A DNA stretch of 64,000 nucleotides, taken from NCBI GenBank assembly GCA_907165275.2, contig OU015659.1, positions 5,002,501 to 5,066,500 on the forward strand, in the 5' to 3' direction. A program made the translations under genes and the position numbers. Every line of letters starts with the position of its first letter. Position 1 is the stretch's first letter. Positions 43,366 to 53,984 of this stretch are shown one piece after another. The notes under the pieces are model-generated. The model worked only from the letters and a program-made list of their open reading frames with translations. It did not search any database and had not been told where the DNA came from. Source of the stretch: Zygaena filipendulae. Its lineage: Eukaryota > Arthropoda > Insecta > Lepidoptera > Zygaenidae.

Positions 43366-45294
43366 ATGTTCGAAAATTTTTGTGAAATCAAGCGTCAATA
43401 CCCCAATGAATTAGTATCAAAATGCGTTAATTATTACTCTAATTTAATAAAATCTACAAATCTGCGTGATCGCAAGTCCTATATAGATAACCGCTTAAGA
43501 ACCGCTAAAAATGCTTCCAAGGAGATATGGCGTGTAGTAAATGAAGAGATATCCACAAAAAATAAATCATCTAATATTGTTTTAGCGGACCAAGGAACAA
43601 ACGTACCAACTGACCAAATTCCAGACTATCTTAATAATCATTTTCTATCAGTCACTTCAAAATTAACACTACAGACAAACAGACAACAAGCTATGACCTA
43701 CCTAAGTAAGTATATACAAGAACTAAACGTTCCTGAAATGGCATCCCCGATAGTGACTCGTGACACACTTGATCGAGTATTAAAATCAATGTTAAAGACA
43801 CCGAACACTCTTGACTTGTATGACATTTCAGTTAATATTTTATTATCCATCTGGCCCTGCCTATCCGACGTGCTAGTCACCTTAATTAATGATATTTTTT
43901 CAAAAGGAATATACCCTGATGTTCTAAAATGTACGCGAGTTTGTCCGGTATACAAAGGGAAAGGCGACAAAGACAAAGTAGATAGTTACAGACCTATAAC
44001 TATTGTGCCAAACGTATCTAAGATCATTGAGTCTATATTATCTACATGTATCATGGAACATTTGGAAACAAATGACTTGTTATCGGATAGGCAGTATGCG
44101 TACAGAAAACATAAGTCTACCACTAGTGCTGCACAAAAAATTGTAGATTCGATAATAACCGGAATAGACGATAAATATAAAACGGCCGGAATTTTCTGTG
44201 ACCTCTCGAAAGCATTCAATGTCATAGAAAATGACCTGTTATTGGAAAAATTGCATCATTACGGAATAAAAAATAACAATCTAAATCTCTTAAAGTCCTT
44301 TCTTAAAAACAGAAAACAAACCGTTGAGATCATATGTGACGGTGGACGAAGGAGGGTCAGGTCTACGGTGGGTGAAGTAACGGTGGGCATACCGCAAGGA
44401 TCTGCCCTCGGAAACACCATGTTTTTAGTATTTGTCAACGACCTACCGTCCTTCATCACCGATGGCCTGATAGTCCTGTTCGCCGACGACACGACTGTCG
44501 TTGTATGCGCCCCTACGTATGAGCTACTCAACGACAAAATTGAAAAGTTGCGCTTGCAATTGCAGCAGTGGTTCTCATGTAATGGCCTTATATTAAATTT
44601 AACAAAATCAAACGTAGTACTTTTTTCTGGGAGATCAGTACCACGCCCTATTTGCATAAATAGCTCCATTCCGTTATCAAACAATTGTAAATTTCTTGGA
44701 TTTACGCTGGACAACAACTTAAATTGGAAACTACACACTCAGACCTTATGTGACAGACTAAGTAGTGCAGCCTATGCAATGCGAAAACTTAGGCCCCTTA
44801 TCTCGGACAGTGTGCTAAAACAGACATATTTCGCACATTTTCATTCACTGCTGTCGTACGGCACAATCCTTTGGGGTAACTCAACGGATTCAGATCGTGT
44901 GTTCGTGTTACAAAAGCGAGCAATAAGAATACTCTCCTCTGTGAAACCTGGACATTCGTGTAAAACCCTCTTCAAACAGCATAAAATAATGACATTATAT
45001 TCGTTGTACTTGTTTCAAATTATTATGTACGTAAGACAAAATCTTCAATGTTTTCAACGTAGGCAAGGTGGAGCACATAAGTTACGTAACGAAGGGCGAC
45101 TTATGGTAGTGCTGCGTCACACCAAACTCGCTACAAAAAACCCTCGCGTTATCGGTCCCACGTATTACGAACACCTCCCTGCGGACATCCGTGATGAAAA
45201 CAATGACGAAACATATAGTCGCCGACTGAAAAACCTCTTGTTGGATAACGTACTATACTCTGTTGACGATTTTCTAAAAATGAAGTTTGCTTAA
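43366..45294 (+). CDS. LINE reverse transcriptase, open frame of 642 residues
   Basis: Non-LTR reverse transcriptase. The N-terminal ~160 residues are the region between endonuclease and RT (LRDRKSYIDNRLRTAKNASK). RT motifs follow in order: CTRVCPVYKGKGDKDKVDSY then RPITIVPNVSKIIESIL (~residue 195-220), QYAYRKHKSTTSAAQ (~245), FCDLSKAFNVIENDLLLEKL (~277; first catalytic Asp present, the second Asp of the usual KAFD is Asn), VGIPQGSALGNTMFLVFVND (~341; usual GP is GN), VLFADDTTVVV (~370, catalytic ADD) and CKFLGFTLDNNLNWKLHTQT (~443). The C-terminus has NPRVIGPTYYEHLPADIRDE. No in-frame stop occurs, and the frame has a stop just before its ATG. The two substitutions at conserved positions may weaken activity. 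The length is short because the endonuclease half is missing. Confidence 0.92.
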   Translation: MFENFCEIKRQYPNELVSKCVNYYSNLIKSTNLRDRKSYIDNRLRTAKNASKEIWRVVNEEISTKNKSSNIVLADQGTNVPTDQIPDYLNNHFLSVTSKLTLQTNRQQAMTYLSKYIQELNVPEMASPIVTRDTLDRVLKSMLKTPNTLDLYDISVNILLSIWPCLSDVLVTLINDIFSKGIYPDVLKCTRVCPVYKGKGDKDKVDSYRPITIVPNVSKIIESILSTCIMEHLETNDLLSDRQYAYRKHKSTTSAAQKIVDSIITGIDDKYKTAGIFCDLSKAFNVIENDLLLEKLHHYGIKNNNLNLLKSFLKNRKQTVEIICDGGRRRVRSTVGEVTVGIPQGSALGNTMFLVFVNDLPSFITDGLIVLFADDTTVVVCAPTYELLNDKIEKLRLQLQQWFSCNGLILNLTKSNVVLFSGRSVPRPICINSSIPLSNNCKFLGFTLDNNLNWKLHTQTLCDRLSSAAYAMRKLRPLISDSVLKQTYFAHFHSLLSYGTILWGNSTDSDRVFVLQKRAIRILSSVKPGHSCKTLFKQHKIMTLYSLYLFQIIMYVRQNLQCFQRRQGGAHKLRNEGRLMVVLRHTKLATKNPRVIGPTYYEHLPADIRDENNDETYSRRLKNLLLDNVLYSVDDFLKMKFA

Positions 45295-45500
45295 TTACAC
45301 TGTGTATACTTTTATCTATTGTTTTATCTAATGTAAAATTCTTGACATGTACCTATTATTTAAATTGACATACCTATTGTTTCTATTTATATTTCAATTT
45401 TAATGACGATCCCTTTGACGAATAACACTGTGTATATTATGTATATACTGTTAATGATGTTAAAGCGAAATAAATAAATCTAATCTAATCTAATCTTAGA
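43366..45500 (+). mobile_element. 5'-truncated LINE (CR1/Jockey-group) with open RT frame
   Basis: A LINE copy that has lost its endonuclease but keeps the reverse transcriptase ORF, 3' UTR and terminal tandem tail. The ORF (43366-45294) is described separately. The UTR from 45295 contains GTGTATATTATGTATATACTG and ends AAATAAATCTAATCTAATCTAATC, a (TAATC)n tail instead of poly-A, as in many CR1/Daphne/L2-like LINEs. A second copy of the same family, cut much shorter, lies at 60190-60645. It encodes the same C-terminus and ends with a similar (AAACT)n tail. Confidence 0.85.
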
Positions 45501-47095
45501 AATGTTGCTGGAAGCAAGTGTTTTGAAAAAAGTGGAAGAAGTATATAAAAACAGTAAAAGTGAACTTGACAATGATGATGTATCAGGCGAAAAAGGATGA
45601 AATAATTCTTCTGGTTGAAAATAAGATTACAGAGAGAAAAATAACTATTTTAAGGATGATTTTTGTATAATTTAAAAAAGCAAGCAATAAAGAGTGTTTT
45701 TAAAATTTTTAATGTGTTATTAGTCTCCCATCACACATTTCGAACTACAAATAGGCAAAGGAAACGCAACAAGAACAAAAAACCCGCAAAAATAATTTTG
45801 ATCGACTTTTTGGGTCAAATGTGTGGTACGCGACGCAGTCTACGATCGTTTTCTGTTAACGTTTATCATGGACGTAGCTGTTGAGATCTCTTTCTATCTT
45901 GTCTTTATAGTTGTATAAGCAAGATTCAGATACAGAAGTATGGAATATGGATAGTGCTGTTAGATTAGAAAATCAGATAAATACGAAATCACTTTAAATA
46001 TGATAATTTAGTTAATATTTGTATTTTGTTATATTGTGAAGTACAGAGAGAATAGAAAGGGGTGTTTTTTACCTGATTTTGCTAACTGAAAAAATAATAT
46101 AATTAAGTACTAAAATATTGTCCTTGGAGAAATATATCCATGATTGGCGACCGTACTGTGAGTTAGTCTGAAAAATATATCTGTAGAGCATGCAAAGGAA
46201 AGAAAATAGCTCATCGGATTTTTACAACGTGCGCAACGCAGTTAGAGGCTAGCTTAGCAAAAATGGTAATGCAAAGGTACCAGCCCTAATTGACAAGCTG
46301 ATAAAACATTACGAGCCTTTCAAAGTAGGTAACCCAGAGTACCATTACGACGCCCTGCATGGATAGATAATGAAAAGCGTGACGAAGATGCCATGGATAT
46401 CGATGATAGAAGGTATTTTATTTTACTCAAGCAGGCTATCAGATTCTGGTAGTGTGGATACTATAAAAACGAGTAGAGAATTATCAATGTGTGTGAATCG
46501 CAATAACATCGAGTTGACTTTTGTGCGATATTATAATAAAAAGGAAGAGAATTTGGGTAGGTACATATTATGACGTATGTACTACTAAATTTTTTTTAAT
46601 CCTCATTTCCTTTAAAATATTTTAAAAAGTTTTGAGACAAAAAATCATCGGGACGTTATTTTGATGTGTAACCAACTTGCATCACCCTTAGAGAACTGTC
46701 AAACAAAAGAAAGAAGTCGTTGCTCAGAGCCGAGTTTATTCTTTTTTATTTTCTTACCGCGTACCTATTTTATGCGCGATGCCCTCACTGAGTCACATTA
46801 TACAGTCTGTATGCGAAATCTAATAACTTATGACGGATATCCAATATTCCCCGAGGCGTGCGAACTGCAGACCGAGACGGAGTGCAGCTGAACACTCATA
46901 GAACACAAATCGACCGGCAGAAATGAAAAGAAACGAAGCAAGACAAAGCGGCTGCTCGATCAACAAGAATTTCATTGTGAATTATGTGTTGTATTCGATG
47001 AAAAATGTATTTGACTCATAACACAATAACTCAGCCAAAATATTGTCGTGCGCTTATGTGAAACGTACCTATTAAGGAAACTTTCGATCAACATT
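45501..47095. other. No gene recognised
   Basis: Short protein-like frames without known family include MLLEASVLKKVEEVYKNSKS near 45503 and VPALIDKLIKHYEPFKVGNP near 46280-46340. They may be exon or pseudogene scraps. No motif supports a call. Confidence 0.35.
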
Positions 47096-48585
47096 TGTCA
47101 TGCCGGCATTACTTATAGTACGGGAGATACCGATGCTAATTCGGGAGACACTCGAGCGTCGTTGGGACCTATTGGGTTTTGAAGATTAGGAGATATAAAC
47201 AAAATAAGGTTATATGATATTTTTTCATGCACCGGTGGGTTTAGCTTCTACAGGCTTTCAAAAATGTAAAAAAAAATAGTAAAATGGAAATACTCGAGCG
47301 CGTCAGATATTGTAGTTTAGATACTCCAAGGTGTCTCTGATATCGAAAATATATTCATCTGCCCATTTGCGTGGTGGGGGTGGCCATCCGGAAGGGGAGA
47401 AAATGAAAAAAAAAAAACATTTACTCGAGCGCGTCAGATATTCAAAGGGGATGTTAAGTGAGCCTTAAAAATGCACCCCTTCGAAAATCTGCCGATTTGG
47501 AGGTGACGCAAGGTAGTAGCGAATTTTTGAAAATGCAAAAAAAAATCTCAATTTTGAAATACTCGAGCGTGTCAGATTATTTTACAGAAGGTTCAGCTTG
47601 CAGTCCAAGTTATGTTGGCTTAAAATCTGACAATAATTTTGAGGGATATTATTAATCTGACTGCTTGAAACAAAAATTATGATTTATTTTTAATTTTTTT
47701 TTATTTCTGATGTAAGTTTAATAACTTTATGAGCTATTTCTTGTTCACAAAAAAACACACTTTATATTTCTATGAAATATGTAAAAGCTCACAAAATATT
47801 ATTCACAAAACTAACTTTAAAGCACAAACAATTCGTTTTACATATAATAATATGAACGCGTTGTTTTGTGATGAGCTTTATTGTAAAATAAATATATAAT
47901 TACATTAAAGTGAAAGGTGAACCTATAGTTTGATGTAATACTTACCTTAACTTATTTTAATATGTATTTTAACCGACCAAAAAAAGTTATAATTCGACAC
48001 GTTTAGCGCCGTGGTATACTGTGATGACGTTATGGCGACGGAAAGTAGTGTGAGGACGGTGCGAGAGAGTGAGAGATAGAGAAAAAGTAAAAGGGAAAGA
48101 AAGACAGAGATATGAATAGGTACATGTTTCACTGCAGCTGCTCGTTCGATTCGAAGACGATTTTTGTTTCTTCGGCTTATGAAAATCGGCAGATTATATT
48201 TTTCCCGCTATCCTTGAGTTATTTACTTTAAAATAAAAAACAAATCAACTGCGCTCGAGAATGTCGAAGTTGCGTTTTTTTTTTGCAAGTTTGTGATCCT
48301 CTAACTCCTTTACGTCACGTTCAAATGGTCAGATTATTCATATACATACTTCTCACTATGTAATTAACCCACCATATCTTAATCTGACGCGCTCGAGTAT
48401 TTCGAGTTATCGATTTTTTTTTACTAATCTGATCGGTTATTCTAGACGCACCCACCAGTGTAGAGGGCCTATATTTGGTGGAGGTACTCAACATGGTGCA
48501 AGGTACCCCCCTTATGTTCATCTGACGCGCTTTAGCTAATCCACAAATCCCCTCTTGGCGGTCCGTACTATTATATGATTTTGTA
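47096..48585. repeat. Inverted pair of ~135-bp modular repeats with ACTCGAGCGCGTCAGAT motif
   Basis: Four plus-oriented units begin with ACTCGAGCG(C/T)GTCAGAT or a variant at about 47150, 47292, 47423 and 47561 (spacing 142, 131, 138). Three minus-oriented units carry the complement (ATCTGACGCGCTCGAGT) at about 48251, 48381 and 48520 (spacing 130, 139). Units also share an internal ATCTGCCGATTT-like box, a GTGACG box and an A-run just before the next motif. Between them lies a ~600-bp spacer. The outer ends both read AGTACGG (near 47117 and, inverted, 48563). No coding frame is convincing. I cannot assign a class. It could be a foldback transposon or a satellite-derived block. Confidence 0.7.
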
Positions 48586-48703
48586 ACATTGAAGCGAGCC
48601 AAGTCGAGCGGATCATTTCCCAATACGAGGTAGCAAGACTCATTGGCGACGCTTATATGAGAGCAGTTAGTGCACAAAATGCTATGAATGGCTATAAATA
48701 AAG

Positions 48704-48904
48704 TGTTATGATAGTGTATACTTCAATATTATAATAACTATTCTATGGTATAACACTTGTCTATACTTACAGGGCAACCGACGTCCGAGTCTATAGTCTA
48801 TTGTCAGTCGTCTGCAGGCTTTTTATAAATCATGTAATTATTATTATATTAAAATATGACTAATTAAAGCCTATCTACTAATACACCTGATAACACCGTT
48901 TACA
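48704..48904 (+). repeat. Gypsy 5' LTR (putative)
   Basis: Starts TGTTATGATAGTGT and ends ACACCGTTTACA, directly followed by TGGTGTCAGAAGT (48905-48917), a primer-binding sequence common in Ty3/gypsy elements. No second LTR lies in the window, so the left limit rests on the TG start alone. Downstream gag and protease at 51.6-52.66 kb are in the same orientation and are separated from this LTR only by the pogo-like insertion. Confidence 0.6.
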
Positions 48905-50321
48905 TGGTGTCAGAAGTAAAAAACAAGTTTATGGAAGTTAAACAAGCAGAAAGTGATAGGGTAAACCACCCAGAACTCAGCCTCGCACCAGTAGTCAGCC
49001 TTTACAGACATTATTGCCGTATAAATAGTGTTGAGATTTGTTTACACCTCCACAATAACGTCTAAACGAATCCCTGCCCTTTTATTGGTTAATACGCTCA
49101 CTTACGGAGTAGTAGTATGCCAGGTTGACGAACTAGACGCGTTTATACGCACTGCCGCCACCGACATGAACAGACGTGTAGCTGTTGTTATTTTTTTCGT
49201 AAGGAAACGCGTTCGAGTTTTCGGTAAGTTTTTCTTTAAATTTCATTATAATAGGGTACTTGCATGAATTTTTTTTTCAGTCTATTTTTAAGATATATGG
49301 CCTACTTAAACAAAGCAAGAAAAAGAAAAAAAATATATGCATAAATTAATTAAATAGAGCGTTTCAAAGTTCCTACTTTAAACATTACCGCCGAAACGGG
49401 GAATGGCGTCACTTGTTCAAAATTACGCCTCATTAATCTGTGATAGAAAAGTCACTGTCGTATTGACAGGGTCATGTGACACTGGCACACAGATAACTTC
49501 AATATCCAAAAGCGAAATTAAGGTTGAACTGTGTCGAGTTACTTCCAAAAATTCCAGTAAAGAATCGAAATGCATCCTACTGATGCATTTTAAAGTAAAA
49601 AACTTCAGAAAATGGAAAATATGCGTTGACTGTATGCACTTAGTTTCTTTTGCCTTCTCTGAAAGAGGTAAATGTTTCCTAAAAAAATAAAAGTGACGTC
49701 ATGTGTCAAGCTTGGCTGTGATTGGTGTTTCGTTGCAACGTTCCGTTTCACAAAATTAAAGGTTGAATATTTTGGAAACTATTGAAATTTTTTTAGTAAA
49801 TCTTTTACGATAACGCTTTTCTAAGGCTCTATTTTTGAAATATTGACACAATTTCTTATTATAAATTTCAAGCAAATACCCTAGATAGTCACTAGGTGAC
49901 TTTAAAAGGTTTATTTAGTAATAATTTATAAGTTTCAGAGTAATTTTATTTGTTTAAACACTTTAATTTAGATGGCTGACTACTGGGTTTTGAATTTTCA
50001 AGGTAGATCCACTACTCAGCCATTAGTGGCCGACTACTGGCTATTTTGATTTTTTCGTATATTTGGTTGAAATTAACGCAGCTAATAGTTTTGGTTTTAA
50101 ACGTTGTGTTGGCTATGAGTTTGGATCACAAAACATTCATTTCACCAGTAGTCGGCCGCATATGAATGTAAATACATATGTGGGGCCGACTAATGGGTCT
50201 ATAAATCCAGTAGTCTGCCGTTAATTTCGTGCATTAAAATTGAATCTTAAAGCCTTTCGATTAGGATTTAATTTTGTGTGGTTCTGTTTTTATAAAATAT
50301 CCTTTGTTATAGAATTCTATC

Positions 50322-50829
50322 ATGTCGAAGAGACCAATTCATCAATATGGAAGAACAATTAACAAAGGCAATGGCGGCAATCAAAAGTGGGATGAAGATC
50401 AGAGAAGCTAGTCGAGTTTTTAGCGATCCACGGGGAACTCTGCAAGATAGGCTACATTTAAGGATCCCAGAAATGCCCCGTAAAATGGGACCAGACTCTA
50501 TACTAACCAAAGAAGAAGAGACTGCCCTCAAAGACTGGTGCATAGCTTTAGCGAAATGTGGATTCCCTCTAAAGGCTGATGATCTTCTTAATACCGTCCA
50601 TAATTCTGAAATGTCTACACTACATAAAGATGTCGAACCCGAAATAATTATGAACCAAAATAATACTGAGAATGATAAAGAAAACGCAATAAGATCCCCA
50701 TCAATTTCAAAAAATAATAATTATAATATCAATTATATGAAAGTAAAAAATAATGACTATCAGCTTAAACCAATTGAAAATAATAATCACAAAGAATATA
50801 ACACAAAACACTTGATACGAAATAAATGA
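50322..50829 (+). pseudogene. Pogo-like transposase N-terminal part
   Basis: The frame from 50347 starts MEEQLTKAMAAIKSGMKIRE and continues ASRVFSDPRGTLQDRLH, a pipsqueak-type helix-turn-helix typical of pogo-like transposases. It is followed by MGPDSILTKEEETALKDWCI and GFPLKADDLLNTVHN, the CENP-B-type second HTH. The ATG at 50322 in another frame (MSKRPIHQYGRT) looks like the true N-terminus, displaced by one frameshift. After about residue 95 the normal DDE domain is absent. The frame instead runs into an Asn-rich stretch (NNTENDKENAIRS, KNNNYNINYMK) and stops at 50827. DNA binding could survive, but not catalysis. Confidence 0.8.
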
Positions 50830-51065
50830 AATTAAAAATAAACCAGTCATCTTGTCCAATGTTATTTTAAAACCAGGAAATATATCACCCTCTTGAAAAA
50901 AACACTCGACCTTGCCGACTGTCTCTAAACCAACTAGAAAGATGAAATAAATTAATAGAATAAGAGCTATTTCTTCCGAAGAGTGGAGACAATTTGAGAA
51001 ACAGAAAGAAGAAGTGAAGGAACAGAAAAAAATCGATGCATTGGTAAAAAAAACTAAAAGATTAG

Positions 51066-51378
51066 AGGCTAAGGAAAAGAAAGATGAAGAAATCCGAAAA
51101 AAGAAATGCTGAAAAGAAAAGCAGAGAAGTTAAAACTTACGAAGAAAAGGAAGAAAAGCACGACTTGTACTGTAAGCAAAATACGATGCAATAATTGTGA
51201 AGATGAATTGACTAGTGATACAGAAACAAATGACTTAAATAATATTGGATGTGACAATTGCCCTGCATGGTACCATTTAAAATGTACTGAATTCGCTGGG
51301 GATGTTTATGAAAATGTACTTAATAAGAAATTCGTATGCCAAACGTGCAATACTAAAGAGAGGCTGACTATAGGATGA
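51066..51378 (+). pseudogene. Pogo-like C-terminal Lys-rich region and PHD-type finger
   Basis: A Lys/Glu-rich coiled region (RKAEKLKLTKKRKKSTT) is followed by a zinc-finger pattern: IRCNNCEDELTSD, GCDNCPAWYHLKCTEFAGD, and KKFVCQTCNTKE. The C-x2-C ... C-x2-C ... H-x2-C ... C-x2-C order matches the PHD-like finger carried at the C-terminus of many insect pogo/Tigger transposases. The frame ends at a stop near 51376. It is the C-terminal half of the same gene as 50322-50829, and the DDE-coding middle was deleted. Confidence 0.75.
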
Positions 51379-51615
51379 GGCTGACTTGTGGAGAAATGTG
51401 GCCGACTACGGGCAAAAAGTGCCATATTTGATTAAATGTTGATTTTTTATATGTTTATAATAGAAATATAATGTTTTGTTGATTTTTTTAGAAAGTTGAT
51501 TAAATAACCTTTCAGTTAATAACATGTGATTTTATTTATAGTGTTGAATGGTTAAACTACAATCCAGCAAAGTTTTTTTTTTCACTAAAAGGCTGACTAC
51601 TGGGTGTTTTACCCT

Positions 51616-52665
51616 ATTTAATAAACAGCCAAATGAAAAAGACGCGCTGAGCGGAACATCGTTGCAAGTCATGTCAATGGAAGGTAACATGGCCGTCAAT
51701 TGGACAAAATGGTATCAAAATTACATTATATTCTTGTCAGCAACGGGTCTACAAGAAGAGAGAGATGTCTTTTTTGCTTCATTATACAGGACAAAAAGGT
51801 TTAGAAATATATAACACATTCAATTTCAACATAGATAAAATTTCATTGTGTGTATTAGTTACAAAATTTGAGTCGCACTTTTTACCCAAAGCGAATATAA
51901 CTTATGAATCACATAGATTTTTTACATGTAAGCAAAAATATGATGACACAATGGATCAGTTCATAACAAAATTACAAAATTTAAGCAGCAATCATGAATT
52001 TCGAAACTTAAAACACCAGTTAAGATATTTTTATATGCAATATGCACGAGAAATTTCAATACGTCACAGAAAGGTTATTAATAAAAGAAAACTTTTTTAT
52101 TTTTTTCATTTGGGTCACCAAACAATTGCACACAAAATTTACTTAATATAGACTATAAGGCGCAATAAAAATAGGTAAAACATTAGTCGCGAGTCCCAAT
52201 CAAGCAACAGAATTAAAGTCTAATAAAATGTATCAAATAAAAATGTCATGTACATGAAAAGGTCAATGTCAAGAAAAAATAAAAGGTCGTCGGAGTCAGC
52301 AGAAAGGCAATCAAGGTCCGTGTCAAAAGGTCGCTACAGTCATTACCAAAAAAGATATCAAGTAAAGGAAAACTATGTCATCGCTGTGGTCAAATATGCA
52401 GACAAAAATGTCCAGCGTACAATGTCAAGTGTCATAATTGTGGTAAGATGGGTCATTATGAAATGTGTTGCTATTTCAAAGCATCAAAGAAAATTCAATT
52501 TTTAAGTGAAACAAGTGAGTCTGATATTGAAGAAAACTTTTTTGTTGGAATTAAGTAAAAATGAAAATAAATACTGGTCTATAGATTCAAAAATTAATTT
52601 AATAAAATAAATGTGAATTGTTTAATCGATACAGGTAGTAATGCTGTATTACAATTTTTGAGCAC
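51616..52665 (+). pseudogene. Gypsy gag and protease start
   Basis: Downstream of the pogo insertion the gypsy frame resumes NKQPNEKDAL, then MSMEGNMAVNWTKWYQNYII (the gag start pattern GN...NW..W.Q), FLSATGLQEERD. A shift near 51780 leads to LLHYTGQKGLEIYNTFNFN, KFESHFLPKANITYESHRFF and DQFITKLQNLSSNHEF. Past 52330 another frame gives two zinc knuckles, CHRCGQICRQKC and CHNCGKMGHYEMCC, then a Ser/Glu-rich spacer. The protease begins VNCLIDTGSNAVL at about 52615 and breaks off. RT and integrase are absent. Together with the LTR at 48704 it is the 5' part of one gypsy element. Confidence 0.85.
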
Positions 52666-53984
52666 TCGTTTGCGAGTTTTCTTTTACGCATATTGTGGTA
52701 AAATCGTGCAAAACATTGTAGTCGATCTACAATGAAAGATTGTAGGTTTCTTTTTAACTTAAAAAAAAAACTTCACAATTACAATTTAAAATGTTATACA
52801 AATGTATGTAAATAACAAATACCTAAACATTTTAAAAAACTTACAATTTACTAATATCTATTATCTGAAACAACACTAGACTTGTTATATTGGAAAACAA
52901 TCTTATTGCAATTGAAATTTAGTCACGTAATCGCAATTTCATTAAAATGATTTTCGCAATTTCATTGAAATTATTTTATCAATAGAAGTTGTCAAAAGCG
53001 GCTTCTATTTCAATCAACATTATCTAGAAATTGTAGCTGCCAACGTAATCGCAAAACTTTAATTTTTAAGACTATAAGTATGATACTAACCAGCGAATAC
53101 AGGAAGCTGATAAATAAATAATATGATAATAATTTTTTTTTTTAACTAACCCTGGTGCAATAGGTAAAATAAAATGTAAAATGAGTCCAGGTTTTGATAC
53201 ATTAGGCATTTGTTTATAAAGATTGCTTTCAGGCATGAAAGTTAAGGAAATAACTAATTCAGCGTATCCATAAATGTAAAATGACTAATATACTAACAGG
53301 ATAAAGAAATTATTTCTCATTAGAAGATATACTTCATATATATATAGTTACCTATAATACTAGCCAGTAAATACAGTAAGCTGATAAATAAAATGGAGAA
53401 ACTAAAAGAAATAGCAAAATATTACGTTGTAGCGAACGTAAATTATAACCCTAGTACTACCACTATCGGGCCCCAAGCGTTTCCCGAACAAATCCCCGCG
53501 CAATAGGTAACCCACAGTGGGAGGTCGGAGCGCTGGCAGCGCGCGGCGTTCACATGATAATTATTATTCCCGGGACGACCGTCAGCAGTGTGCACGATAG
53601 TCGATTATACGGAAATCTTTGCGCGTTATCTAATAGTTGGACTTTATAGTGACGGTGGGAATAGGGGTACTTATCGATTTATTTTCAAGTTTGCAGCGGT
53701 TTATCTTTTATCATTTACGGCAAAAATAGTAAGAACCGATTGGGAAACAAGAGACTCGCTGGAATTGTAACAAATATATATTTAGGTATTGTTGATTCAA
53801 TTTTTTTTAAGAGAAACTTTGGGCAAGTTCAAGCCGGTTCGCGCCTGCCAGAGAAACGTGCATCATGGCTGTTGAGAACATCAGCGTCAGCATCAGCTTC
53901 AAAAAAAAAATCACTGTTTATGTGTGCCAGGTTATAACGAAAAGTCAGTGCTGAAATACCAACCTAAAAAAGTAGAGCCATTTA
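52666..53984. other. No gene recognised
   Basis: A ~42-bp direct repeat (ATACTAACCAGCGAATACAG and AAGCTGATAAATAAATAA near 53082; ATACTAGCCAGTAAATACAG and TAAGCTGATAAATAAAATGG near 53356) is the only structure noticed. The 53450-53620 block is GC-richer and unassigned. Confidence 0.35.

Larger units (their letters stand above)
48959..51613 (+). mobile_element. Pogo-like DNA transposon, internally deleted
   Basis: The ends GGGTAAACCACCCAGAACTCAGCC (read as GGGTAAACCACCCAG and AACTCAGCC) and GGCTGACTACTGGGTGTTTTACCC (as GGCTGACTACTGGG and TGTTTTACCC) are imperfect inverted repeats. TA flanks both sides (48957-48958 and 51614-51615), the Tc1/mariner/pogo target. The interior encodes a pipsqueak/CENP-B-type N-terminus and a PHD-like C-terminal finger but no DDE domain between them. 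At least ten copies of GGC(C/T)GACTACTGG in either orientation are placed near both ends. The element lies in the leader of a gypsy element. Confidence 0.85.

Noticed and set aside
44259..44738. 159-codon minus-strand frame inside the LINE RT
   Set aside because: Antisense shadow of a clear reverse transcriptase.
47292..47578. CRISPR-like regular spacing of a repeated box
   Set aside because: The genome is eukaryotic, the box is 17 bases, spacers are ~120 bases and partly similar. It does not fit CRISPR.
48321..48677. 118-codon minus-strand frame in the modular repeat
   Set aside because: Crosses repeat units and their border. No domain.
49028..49690. Two frames inside the pogo-like element's 5' part
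   Set aside because: No similarity to pogo proteins, and upstream of the real HTH domain. Likely chance.
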